Positions 1 through 10,895 of a stretch of 64,000 bases of DNA are shown here, piece after piece. The stretch covers positions 434,001 through 498,000 of the forward strand of contig JALRMH010000012.1 in the NCBI GenBank assembly GCA_026119935.1, written 5' to 3'. A model generated the notes under the pieces. That model was not told the origin of the DNA. It ran no database searches and saw nothing but the letters and a program-made list of their open reading frames with translations. Each line of letters opens with the position of its first letter. The first letter of the stretch is position 1. The DNA is from Endothia cerciana. Taxonomy: Eukaryota; Ascomycota; Sordariomycetes; Diaporthales; Cryphonectriaceae. The translations under genes and the position numbers were made by a program.

Positions 1-179
1 TGCCGACCGTCGATTTCATCCAGGAGGTCACAGTTCTGAACGACTCAAAGACTAAGCCTATTCTGGAAGGCGTGTTTGGCGTACAACGACCCAAGATTGA
101 CGCCAAGCTGCTCCAGACTTACACGAGACACTTCTACGCCCGCGGCTGGCTTCCCCGACCACCTCGCAAATCAGACAAC

Positions 180-947
180 ATGGCCACACAGGCCAAGCCC
201 CGAGGACCCCTAGCCGGCAAGGTCGCCGTCATCACGGGTGCGTCATCCGGCATCGGTGCCGCAGTGGCTGCTGCGTTGGCCGCGGAGGGTGCCGATGTCG
301 CCATCGCAGCAAGGAGAGCCGAGGCCCTCGACTCCCTCAAGGCGAAGATCACCTCGACATCAGGCGTGAAGGTCCTGGCGCAGGCAACAGATGTCACGGA
401 CCGGAGTCAGGTTGAGGCCCTCATCAGGACCACCGAGGAGACCCTCGGCCCGGTCGACGTGCTCGTAGCCTGTGCGGGTGTCATGTACTTCACCCTTATG
501 AAGAACGTCCACGTCGACGAGTGGGAGCGTACTGTCGACGTGAACTGCAAGGGCCTCCTCCACAGCCTCTCCTCCACCGTCCCCTCGATGCTGGCGCGCG
601 GCAAGGGCCACATCGTGGCCATCAGCTCCGATGCTGGACGCAAAATCTTCCCCGGCCTGGGCGTGTACTCGGCGTCTAAGTTCTTCGTCGAGGGCACGCT
701 GCAGGCACTACGCGTCGAGACGGCGGGGTCGGGGCTGAGGGTCACCAGCGTACAGCCGGGCAACGTCGCGACGGATCTGCTGGGCATGTCGACGGACCAA
801 GAAGCCGTCAAGAAGTACGGCGAGCCGTCCGGCGCCAAGATCCTGGACGCGGAGGATGTCGCCGGTGCGATCGTGTATGCTGTCACGAGGCCGGAGCATG
901 TGGCTGTTAATGAGGTGTTGATCGAGCCGAGGGACGAGCCGATCTAA
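180..947 (+). CDS. Short-chain dehydrogenase/reductase (SDR), classical type
   Basis: An NAD(P)H-dependent oxidoreductase of about 255 residues, the usual length for a classical SDR, likely cytosolic; the substrate cannot be told from sequence. Counting from the ATG at 180, the Rossmann cofactor motif TGASSGIG is at residues 19-26, the structural motif reads ACAG near 97-100 (family NNAG), and the catalytic triad is Ser150, Tyr163 and Lys167 in YSASK. The PG motif after the active site (VQPGNVATDL) is also present. The ATG at 180 has a good context (gacaacATGGCC) and gives a standard SDR start. However, the same frame stays open upstream to the window edge (codons from position 3), so an N-terminal extension or a gene beginning outside the window is possible. 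The best fungal matches would be YdfG-like or serine 3-dehydrogenase-like SDRs (inference). Confidence 0.85.
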   Translation: MATQAKPRGPLAGKVAVITGASSGIGAAVAAALAAEGADVAIAARRAEALDSLKAKITSTSGVKVLAQATDVTDRSQVEALIRTTEETLGPVDVLVACAGVMYFTLMKNVHVDEWERTVDVNCKGLLHSLSSTVPSMLARGKGHIVAISSDAGRKIFPGLGVYSASKFFVEGTLQALRVETAGSGLRVTSVQPGNVATDLLGMSTDQEAVKKYGEPSGAKILDAEDVAGAIVYAVTRPEHVAVNEVLIEPRDEPI

Positions 948-2239
948 TGACGGACCGGTGATGAGATGACGGGGAATGGAGGACGGGGCATTACAAGGAA
1001 GACAGGTTAGAAACATTAGACCGGAACTCGCTGCCGTTCATGGACACTTGAATACATGGTAATACTCCCCCAGAACAGCTGCCCTTCGAGGCGAAACACG
1101 TCCCAGAGAGGTAGTCAGTGGTGCCACGCGATGTGCACAACTCGGTATCCTTACATCAGTCATCATCTCCCGGATTGACTTCTCGTGGGATGGCCTCCAG
1201 TAGGACACATCCCTCATACGACCTTCTCCAGTGGGGTAATCTCAAGTGTGGTAATTGGTGTCGTCCTTTCAGTCTTCTCCTAGAAACTGGTCAGCGAACC
1301 CCCCCCCCCCTCCTGAGTGTGACTACAACATCTGAGCACATCGGGAAAACAAAATGGGGGAGAGGGGGAACAACCCCAAAAAAGGAAGGAAAAAAAAAAA
1401 AAAAAAAGAACCCTTGCCCGTAGCCTAGGGGCGCCTGTAGCTTGCTAGTGGGCGGCGACCAACTGGATCCTCCGCGGGAGTAAGTCCGTAGTGAAATGCA
1501 GCTTCGCGCACTGCGGAATCATAACTTTTTCAGGAGGATGGTATCCGAATGGAAACATCCTGGGGCTGCGACATTCGCCAAAAGGTCTGAGTCCGACGTG
1601 GACAGGGTCGTTCTATATCCTGGGCTGGAAGACGAACCAGATGCTTCGTGAACTCACTCCAGGCCTTGAAAGGATTACCCGGTTCATACATTCGCCCATG
1701 CACGGCCCACACATTCATCAAGTGCCTCGTCTCTGCACGCATAAGTCTTGTCCAGCAACGTATCTACACAAGACGTGCAATCAGGATTGACTTCACGGCG
1801 CTATCTCACAAGGAATATAATCTGGAAGGATCCGTACGACCTGGGGCCATAAAAGCCCCAGGGAAGGGGGATGAGCGCACAGTCCCAGCCTTTCTTTCAT
1901 CAGGGAAGGAAAAAGCAAACCTCGCGGTCCTTCCTTGCCTCGCTGCAGACCACGTGGACGACGGGCCTACCCGCGTTACCACGGGGCCGGAACATCGAGG
2001 GTACGTATCGAGCAACCTAAAGTCTCAACATCACGAGGTGAGGCAGAATTGTAAAAAGCTAAGACACAAACAAGTACCAGGTATTGCACAGGCGAGATCC
2101 TGTACACGGTGATGATGACTCAGCAGCGATCACGACACAGCAATCGCCAAAGAAAAGTTCGCTCGAAAGAATATTGAATTTAAATTTTTTTTTCAAGAGA
2201 AGGTGGAGAAAAAGAAGCGCCTTGGACTGGCACAACACA

Positions 2240-2285
2240 TCCTCGGATACGGGGAGTCGAACCCCGGGCTCATGAGATCAATCAC
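2240..2285 (-). pseudogene. tRNA 3'-half-like relic (T arm and 3' acceptor strand)
   Basis: Read on the minus strand, this is a perfect T arm (stem CGGGG/CCCCG around loop TTCGACT) followed by an acceptor-like 3' strand TATCCGAG. It contains an intact Pol III B-box (GGTTCGACTCC). Upstream on the same strand I cannot find a matching 5' acceptor strand, a D arm or a convincing anticodon stem. It therefore looks like a truncated or decayed tRNA, or the tRNA-derived end of a lost short element. It resembles the 3' end of the tRNA-Glu at 3.7 kb but differs in the acceptor strand. Confidence 0.4.
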
Positions 2286-3313
2286 ACGTCTTGGACGGCG
2301 ATGAGAGTCATGGACGTTACCGCTTTTAATTTGCTTGCGTCGGCAAGATACATGGATCTAGTCAGATCCTACCACGGGGTTCCACGCGCAAGGTCCTGTC
2401 GAGCCTGGGTCACAGCACAGCACGACCGCTCCCGACATCACCCAGTCGTCCCAACCACGGACGGCACCACTTGCATTTGTACGTCACGGCAGCCTTCACC
2501 ACTACCTCTCTCGAATAGCTACTTACTATTGCCGTAGGAGACAAAAACATGGGTGCTTCAATATACAATTTTTCTTAGCATGGCCATCTGCATTATCTTG
2601 TTCTAAGATTGCAGAGCCGGAATGAGCTAAGCACTGCTGCACTTGGTGCACAGCACTGGAATCACCTTTCAGGAGACGGTCTCCAAGGCACCTCGGCCTG
2701 GAGGTTCGCGATCATCAAACCAGAGGAATGTCTTCAGCTTTATGTTGACGGCCCGTGTCCTGCCTCGGCGTGGTTCTGGGCACACTCTTTCCGTGCGACC
2801 TTAGGACTTGGGAAAGTGGTAGGGATCACGGGTGCTCAGGTAAGTCTACCATCGGTATGTCTTCAAGCGACTGCGTGACCCCCTGCCCACCCCCTTTTAA
2901 AAAAAAACCGATCCTTATGAATGCTTATAGAGTGAGGGCCGCGCTATGGGTGAAGTAGCTTCTTGGTAACAGCATTCCCGACCGGGAATGCTCGGCAACG
3001 TCTTGCTTAGCAATTTGCAATTTGCCGTCTGCGCGAGTGCATCCTCCAAGGACAGAGTGATTTGATGTAATGAGCACTGCAGTAATCCGAAGATAACCAA
3101 GTACTGGAGGTTTATGCTAGCAAGAGCGGTGCCAAGATTCGGCCTTGAATAGGAAATACAGATTTGAATGCTGATACAGTGATCACTAGTGGTGAGGCCT
3201 TCAAGGTGTAGTAGACTTGAAACTTAGATTGACGACTGAAGAACTATGAAGGAGATCTATCTGATAGTAGGAAACTCCATCCTTTATATATCTTGCTCTT
3301 CAGACTGGATGGC

Positions 3314-3385
3314 TTGGATCGATATCTATCCCATCGATCCATGGACCGTTTGGATCGATGTCGGTCCTATCGATCTATCCCTGAT
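3314..3385. repeat. 36-bp imperfect tandem duplication
   Basis: Two adjacent copies, each starting with TTGGATCGAT, are offset by 36 bp. Both contain the pattern TCC(C/T)ATCGATC and differ by scattered substitutions. ClaI-like ATCGAT palindromes recur within it. No function can be assigned. Confidence 0.5.
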
Positions 3386-3723
3386 TGGCTGTCCTGTAAC
3401 CCTAACCCTTGACTACATAAGTAATGTCCCTGACATAAGGAAAGCCCTGTGCCTCGGATGTTGGATCCGGGCCAACGTGGTCCTGTCTCTCCACTGAGAC
3501 GGCCTGTTTAGTGACCTGCTGCCTCCCAAGTCATAACACGCATGCGCAGACTACAAATAACGCTTATATTTTGTTTTAAAGGGGAAAAAAATCTCGTATA
3601 TAGGGAGTTGTTATACGAGACATCTAGCACGAGTACTTAACGAGTTATACCGATTGCGATTTTACAGTAATGGTCAAGTATATCATATGAAGTAGCAAAC
3701 CTACATCCAACAATCAGAAAGAA

Positions 3724-3806
3724 TCCGATATGGTGTAATGGCTAACATCTGGCACTCTCAATCAAGAGTTTCTGCCAAGCTCGGGGTTCGATTCCCCGTA
3801 TCGGAG
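3724..3806 (+). tRNA. tRNA-Glu(CTC) with an 11-nt intron
   Basis: A nuclear Pol III gene for glutamate tRNA. The 7-bp acceptor stem is TCCGATA/TATCGGA with discriminator G at 3806. The anticodon stem is TGGCA (3750-3754) with TGCCA (3773-3777), and the anticodon CTC is at 3757-3759. The T arm CGGGG-TTCGATT-CCCCG is perfect. Between position 37 (A3760) and position 38 (C3772) lies an 11-nt insert, 3761-3771. It contains AAGAG, which can pair with the anticodon, as expected of eukaryotic tRNA introns removed by the tRNA splicing endonuclease. The spliced length is 72 nt, normal for tRNA-Glu. The B-box GGTTCGATTCC (3785-3795) and an A-box-like TGGTGTAATGG are internal promoters. Confidence 0.92.
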
Positions 3807-4548
3807 ATGTACTTTTGCTTTTTAATTCTTTTTCGACAAGATCAGATATGTTCCGATTGCTGTTGATGAGAATTGGATGTCGCACATTATATACCTTGCG
3901 TAGGGGCCCACAGACAGCCCGCTTGACCTGTGAGCGCCAGCATACAAGAGACAGTATTTACATCAGGTTACTAGAAATCATAATTCTTTGATCCTTCGTT
4001 ACTCATATGATGGCCGGTGACAACGGCGTCTTACCGGCCTCGCGATGGGTGCTGGGAAGAGCAGATTCGGCCTCAGTCCCAATAACGGTGCATCTGGATG
4101 GAACCTTGCTCTCCGCAACGTGCGCGAAGGCCCATTCAGAGATTTACATAGTTCGACATAGTCCGACAACGGCTTCTGCCTCAAGGAAGCCTGGCACTAT
4201 GGTCGTGACAGGAAAACGGTAAAAGTAACGACTTCAGCATGCAAGTATCCATATGAAGATGGCAACTAGCCACTACCAGGAAGCTGTGTGCCCCCACCGA
4301 AGTACACTGGTCTTGGCAATGGGGGGCCATTCCGTGAGTCGATAAATTTAGTGACGAAAGATGTATTCTCGCGGTGTGCATTTATGCTAGGTTCTCATCA
4401 TCATTGAGGGGAAGCCTCAGTCGGGGGCGCCGGGGCAGGGGGCCCCAAGATTGGGGAAGGCCTTTCCTCGATGCCTCGGTATCACCACGACCGCCCGACA
4501 ACTCTCACGCCCGCCTCTCCCCCACACCGGACCACCTGGCCTACCAAC
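3807..4548. other. Intergenic region, upstream of the epimerase-like gene
   Basis: No gene seen. It presumably contains the promoter and 5' UTR of the gene starting at 4549. No clear TATA or CCAAT element stands out. Confidence 0.5.
3812..3835 (+). terminator. Pol III terminator of tRNA-Glu
   Basis: Runs of four or more T residues follow the tRNA 3' end within about 10-30 nt, which is the normal RNA polymerase III stop signal. Confidence 0.6.
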
Positions 4549-5854
4549 ATGAGTTACACAGTTCTCCTCCTGGGCGCGACCGGCTACCTCGGCGGCACAG
4601 TCCTGACAGCTCTCGAACGTGCTGGCGAGTATGATATCACCTGCGTCGTGAGGCCCGAACGGGAGGCATGTATGAATGGGCGGAGGGCAAAGTTGCTCGT
4701 GGTACGTTACCCCCGCGGGTGGACACCTTTCTTCTCGCAAGTGTGATCCCTCGTCAGTATTTATAGTTTTTTATTTTTTATTCCCCCTTTCTAGCGCGGG
4801 TATAGCAAATCCGGTCTTGTCAAGTACCCGGCTGACAGCGAACAGGCCTCTCACGACGAGCTCACCAGGATAGAGGATGCCTGTGCGGAGGTGGACATTG
4901 CTATTAATGCCGCCACGTCAGACGATCTCAACCTCACCAAGGCGATCAACCGGGGTCTGGCGAGGGGCAGGTCGTCGAGTCCGGGCAGGAAGGGCGTCCT
5001 GGTTCACGTCTCCGGCACGCAGCTCATCGAGTCCAAGCCGTCGGGCAACCTGGAGGACGTGCCGGAGTATAATGACCTGGACGTCGAGCAGATCAGGGCT
5101 GTCCCTGACGCCGCGCTGCACCGCCTGATCGATCTCGAGTAGGTGTTTAGACTGGGGGGGGGGGGTGGAGGATCCGGTGGGCGTCTCGTTTACAAGGACG
5201 ATTTGGTCGCCCGTGGCGAGACAGAACTGACAGATTCCCACCTCACAGGGTTGCCCGGGCCGACCTGGCGGGCGAGATCACGGCCTCCATCATCTGCCCG
5301 GGTGTGGTCTTTGGCCGTGGGTCGGGGCCGTACAAGACCATCTCGTCACCGTTCCCTAGCCTTGTCCGCCTGGCACTGAGGAACAAGCGCGTCACCTACG
5401 CCGGCCAGGGCACCAACATCTGGGCGCACGTCCAGATCCAAGACGTCTCGGATATGATCATGCGGTCCCTCGGGCACAACCTCGCCGCTACCACGCCGGC
5501 TGGGTTTGAGAGGTTCTACTTGTACGTCTGTCCCCGCACCGCCGCCCCTCGGCATCTCTCGCTGTGGGCTGACCGGGCATACCTAGCGCCGAGAACGGCG
5601 AGCACCAGAAACTCAGCCTCTGCGCCCAGATGGCCTCGATCCTCCACGCCAAAGGTGCTGTCGAGGACGCTACGCCCATGTCGGTCCCGGCGGGCAGTCC
5701 TATGGCGCCGAGCTGGGCTAACAAGACCACGTCGCGGTGCTGCGCCAACCGCGCGAGGAAGGAGCTTGGTTGGAGGCCGGAGGTGCTTCTTGAGGACGTA
5801 TTCGAGGCAGAGGTGCTCGATATCCTGTCGGCTGTCCAGGGTGAGCAGTCCTGA
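4549..5854 (+). CDS. NAD(P)-binding epimerase/dehydratase-like protein (extended SDR), 4 exons
   Basis: Exons at 4549-4701, 4795-5138, 5249-5521 and 5587-5854 join in frame to give 345 residues. Introns have GTACGT, GTAGGT and GTACGT donors and CTAG, CACAG and CTAG acceptors. Intron 2 carries a G12 run (5154-5165). The N-terminal GATGYLGG at residues 9-16 is the dinucleotide-binding glycine motif of extended SDRs. Later family features are a CPGVVFGRGSGP segment, a WAHVQIQDVSDM segment corresponding to the usual H(V)DD region, and the C-terminal ARKELGWRPE motif typical of nucleotide-sugar epimerase relatives. I do not see the usual YxxxK catalytic pair, so it may be an atypical reductase or a binding protein. 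Substrate unknown. Unspliced frames here end early and would mislead a single-ORF reading. Confidence 0.8.
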
Positions 5855-8800
5855 AGACCCCGTCTGTGAGCTCCTGGAAGGAGTCATGCACTTCTCAGCG
5901 CACGGTTTCGGGAGGGCCAAAAGGCCCCCTCGGCATTCACACACGAAATGTGGTGGGCATTCCTCCTCCGTGCAGACTCCAGCGCCCAGAGTGAATTGTA
6001 AACTGGCTCTACGGTCGCGTCAGCCCGCTGGACGAGGCCGCGGCATCGGGAAAAGTCCTCCTCGCGCCTTGCTCCCGTAGGGCACGGGAGGGCTAAATCA
6101 CCGCGCCCCTGGTGAATGATCTTCTGTGTGACAAGTGACTGCTGAAAGCACCTGAATTACGTCCCGCCTGGTTCGGCACCGTGTATCGTTTCACGAGATG
6201 GACCCGTGCCTTACCTTATCCCCACTTCCCTACCCAGCACAAGGAGCGGAGCAGAGCGGACTTCTTCCGTACCAAGTTCTCATACGAGGATGAAGGTCCG
6301 TGCGGGAGCATCGACCTGCACAGGCGACGCGCCGTCGACCTCGGTGGTCCCCACGTGCAGCAATTGTGTCTCGGCGGCGACGGCTGGATGCCGCGGTCGC
6401 CCACCCACGATTCCACCCCCCCAGCCCCAGGGAAGGACGGCAATTCGGAGGGTATTACCGGAGCCCCACCGTCCGTGTCCCCGACCTCCCCGTCTCCCCA
6501 CCGTCCGGGTCCTCGTGTCCCCCACCGTGCACCGTTCCTGTCGCTGACCATTTGTCCAACAGAAGCTCCAGGGACCCACGACGATTTTTACATTGGATGG
6601 CGTAGCCCGTACCGCGCCTTGGCCCAACTTGGCTCTTCGTTCGTCAAACAAGGTTACCAATTAGTCTTATTCTGAGCTAATGCGAGGTAAAGGAGGCCTG
6701 GGCGGGATATCATTGGTGGTCGGTTGGTGAGGCGCAGCGGTGCTCTCTATGAAGTGAGGTGCATTTGTCCCAGGGCCGGGAGACAACCCGGCAATAAGCT
6801 CACATTGCCATAGCAGGTGGTGATAAGGCCGTGCCCGCAACGTTCGAGAAGGTCTGAAGCGGAAGCCGGCACTAGCACTCAATAGTCGAGTCCTGTTACC
6901 TCGTACAGAGACTCGCCTCTCTTCCCGATGCCCTCGTGTCGGGCACAGACGTATCAATCTCAGGCACTGACCATAACTTTCGCTCCTTCACCAGTCTTGT
7001 TGACGAGGACCCGAGATACCCATGACCTTGATCGATGAATAATAAGATAAACCCCTCCCCGGCCCCTTGTGTTGTCGACGTCCCTGAAGCGCAGCAATCA
7101 GACCGTGAAGAAAACCCATCCCTGTATCTCCACCACCCGGCGAGATCCTGGGCCGATATCCCCCTCGGGGGTCGAAGCTCTCCCTCTCTCGATGCCCAGA
7201 ATGAACAGCTGTGGAGACTCGCGGAGGCAGCTGGGACAAGCCCTGTCGTGCAGGAAATGGGACAGCACGTTTCAGGCATGGTCGTGTCCGCCAGGGCCGT
7301 CTGGGACTCTCCTGACAGGCACCAAGGCTGGGCTAGCCCTAACACGGGAAGGTGTTTTGCCGTACCCAATTTGCTTTTTTTCTTTTTCGACGAGGTTTAC
7401 CGGTCTGCCGGGACGGTGTGATCATGGCGACCACATGGCGACTTGATCGGTTGAGCGGGCCTGTGCCTGGGCAGGGCACCCCGATGTGGTCTTGGCCTTG
7501 CATATCATAATTTCAATGATGTTGAATGTGGCTTGCAGATGCCGCCGACGATGCAGCGTGCTGAGCGTTGGCCGCCCGCCCGACCCCTGGTCCCAGTGTG
7601 ACGAGCGCCGCCAGCGCACGGCGTGATAGTGTTGAAAAGACAAAGGTATCCGGCATGCGACGGGGCGAGAAGCGGTTAGGCTCATGCTTCGAATATGCAT
7701 GGAGGACATAGAAGCTTCCTGGGCAGTCACACCACCAGCAGCAGGGCGAGCACAAGCCAGCCACACAGGAGCCAGGCACGTAGTCCGTAGGGCGAGGTAC
7801 GTGAATTGCATGTGGGTGTAATATGTGAGGGAGCGTTTTCAGGCTCACCTCAGGCTTACATGACCGTGACGGTCCGGCTCGCCGGGTGGCCCCTGGACCT
7901 GAGGTAATATTACTCTGCAGCAACTGACTGCGCTGTCCCTTGCTGAGTTCTTGATACTACTTGGCAGACGTCAAGATTCGGCATGAATGAACCGTCACCC
8001 CATGGACGCTCTTGACATGGTTTCAGAAATGAGACGACGACGACCACCCGGTAACCCTAATTAAGGTCAGGACTCTGTCGAGCATGGGTTCGTTCACTGA
8101 CTGCGTGGGCCGCGCAGAGTTTTCGGATCGAGACGTCGTCTGGCCCATCGTGTCTGAGGTTTTGCAGCCTGTGTGGGCTTCCAAGCAAGGGGTGTCTGAC
8201 GCGGTCGACACCATCACACGAGGCTTAAAGTTCCGACATCCCATACCGTAATATGCACGGGGAGACATAGTCTCCCCCCAGCCCAGCCAGAGGCCGGTCG
8301 AGCCTCATCCCGCTTGTGTCCAGATCTGCACTCCTTGCCTTGTGCTGCTAACCGCGTCCTGGATGGTGTGAAGGGCCGCAGCAGCTAGTGCAGGGCAATG
8401 ATCGTCGAAACATTAGCTGGTGAATGCAACCCAAGCGACGGAAAAGGTGAACCTGGGGCAGGGGAGGGTGGGCCTTCGCTTCAACGGAATCGTCGTGAGG
8501 GTTTCAGATCGGGGAGTTTATTGGGATCAAGGCTGAAGGATCCTGGAAACATGGAATGAGCCTATCTGACCACATCGGAACTATGTGGACGTGCTTGGTG
8601 CCGATGTGGGAGGACGTATACGGCCCCGGGGAGCAGAGGAACGGTGGTGATCTGCGCCCATGGTCTGTACTGGGACATGTCGAAGAACCGGTCAGGACGC
8701 AAGCGTTGATCATGATGCTGTGGCTACTCTCGTTCTGGGTGAGCAGGCCGGGACGATGGAAGCTGTTGATGCCCCCCTGTGCCTCAACGTCGGCCGATCC

Positions 8801-10873
8801 GACATTATACATGACCCCGTCCCCACGCGAGAGTCATACAGACAATAAGCGTGACGTATGAAGGATCGCCAACCTTGCGCGTTGTTTGCACTGTCGCGAG
8901 CAGCAACGCAGGTGTCGGCAAGCGAGGCTGTCGCGCACCAACCAGTTCGAGCTAGGCACTCAACCCACGTTGCAAGCCATGTCGGGTCGCCGCGTCCGCG
9001 GGCGGCACAATCGCCTTCATGGTGAGTACGCCTTCTCGACGACGTCGCTCCCGCAGCCCTATGTGAATGACACAATGTTGAAACACACCGTACATCGTTC
9101 AATGCAAAAGCTGCCGGTTTGTAGACAACACGGCGATAACATCAGCGATGTCGCAAATTGGCATCCGCTGTGACAAGGCTTTAGCAGGGGGACCAAAAAG
9201 GACCATGCGCGCCATCGTCTCAAAACTCGCCGACCTGATCGTGACTACCCCACCCCTGGTCCCTGCATCACGCTCGGAAGACCTGTCCACACTCAGCTAG
9301 ATAACCCGGCACGGCTTGCGGGGGACATCGAGGGATATAACTGGCCCTGTCGATCCAATCATTCGGTGGTCAAGTCCACCGGAGCCGGACTCCACATGAG
9401 GAGTGGGTCTTCGTCAAGAAGGAAGTCTCAGAGGGCAGGACCTGAGTAGCCAGAGCGCGGGTCGATGCGACACAAGATCGAGACTCACACGACTCAGTCT
9501 TGATGATTGAGGTGGGTGGTCGACCATTGCGGCTCTGAACGGTGACAAGTCTGCTTTCGAGGGGGACTGCAACCACCCGTCGACCTGATTGTGTCTCAGA
9601 TCCTTCTCCAGCGGAGCGGGTGACACTTGAGATGGCAGGCCGGGGTTCACTCGAGGTGTCTCTGGTGCGTCGTTCCCGACGCCATGGCAACCCTCCGCCG
9701 CCGCCACGAGCGCCAGTGCGCCTCAGGATGATGAGGTTCGGGCTTCAAACAAAGGCGTTGTCACCATACTTGATGAACCCGTCGCGGCCGTCGCCACCCC
9801 GAGAGCAAGTATCGCCCACTATCGAAATGAGGCCATGCGAGATTGCGCTGCCAGTGGGCTTCTCCAGCCAGTCCCAACATCCCAAATGTCGACCACTCAC
9901 ATTCCCGTGCACTAACTAGTAGAGCCTGTTAAGGTAGGACTATCTTGGCCCGGCTCGCGCGCAAGGGCCAAGATGTGGGCAGCCTGGAAAGTACAGGACT
10001 GACTGCCCCGGTACAGGCAGAATTCGGTACCGTTGTAAGAGGTGATGTTACACATCGCGAGAGAGGGCGGCACGCAGATGTTCCGTACCACGGTAGCAGC
10101 CCGCGAAGGGCTGCTGCCGGGATGTGCAGTAAGCGTCGCAACCCAAGAGCTGCATGTCTCTGCTGCATCTCACCCCCCCCCCCCCAACCTCCGGGCATTG
10201 ACGACTATTTGACGGTGACGCGGCTCGTTCTGCAGTATCGTCAGCCCCAAGATAGATTGCGCATGGCGTGAACTGTGACCATTGTATCAAGCGCGCTATT
10301 TGCGCAAGTTTCCTGCGGCGAAGAAATATCTTTTGGTCAGAAATTGACCCGGTGCGCCTTGTGGGCACACGATAGCCACCCAGGTCGTGGCGGGGTCCGT
10401 AAGGAGTAGGCGGGGATATCACTACGACGTCGATCTTTGTGCTGCCGGGATCCGTCTTGGGTGGACTATTCTGCGCGATCCTGCAGCTCTTGTCGCCAGG
10501 CGCCTCGACGCAAGCATTCGGCGCAGCAGCCGCAGCGAAAGTCCAGGTGGTGTGGTGAAGCCATGTTCAGGGTGCCAGGGAGCGGCTGCATCGTCCATTG
10601 TCGAGTTTCCCTTTCGGGCCGCATGCGCGACGCATTTGTGGAGACGAAGGTCAAGCCCGCTGTCATGCAAGCGATGACATACTGTGGTACCTGAACCTTT
10701 GAGCCAGCCCTGGTTGCAGGATGGCTGCGAGACGGCTGCGGGATGGCTCACGAGGTGTATCATCGTCGCGATCTCGGAAGCCTGAGAAAGGGGGACCCGG
10801 CCGGTTAAGCGAAAGTCGTCTTTTCAACCCCCACGCAGCAGCCGCTTGAAACATCACTGAGAGGCGGGCTCAT

Positions 10874-10895
10874 GACCGACCGACCGACCGACCGA
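10874..10895. repeat. (GACC)n tetranucleotide tract
   Basis: Five consecutive GACC units in intergenic DNA. Confidence 0.8.

Larger units (their letters stand above)
948..3723. other. Gene-free stretch between the SDR and tRNA-Glu
   Basis: No supportable protein gene is seen. It holds a C12 run at 1299-1310, an A18 run at 1390-1407, a tRNA 3'-half-like relic near 2240-2280, a 36-bp imperfect tandem duplication at 3314-3385, and a short telomere-like CCCTAACCCT at about 3401. Base composition becomes more AT-rich from about 2.1 kb onward. Open frames here are short and lack family features. Confidence 0.6.

Noticed and set aside
3397..3412. Telomere-like CCCTAACCCT
   Set aside because: Under two full repeat units and flanked by unrelated DNA; not a telomere or a convincing interstitial array.
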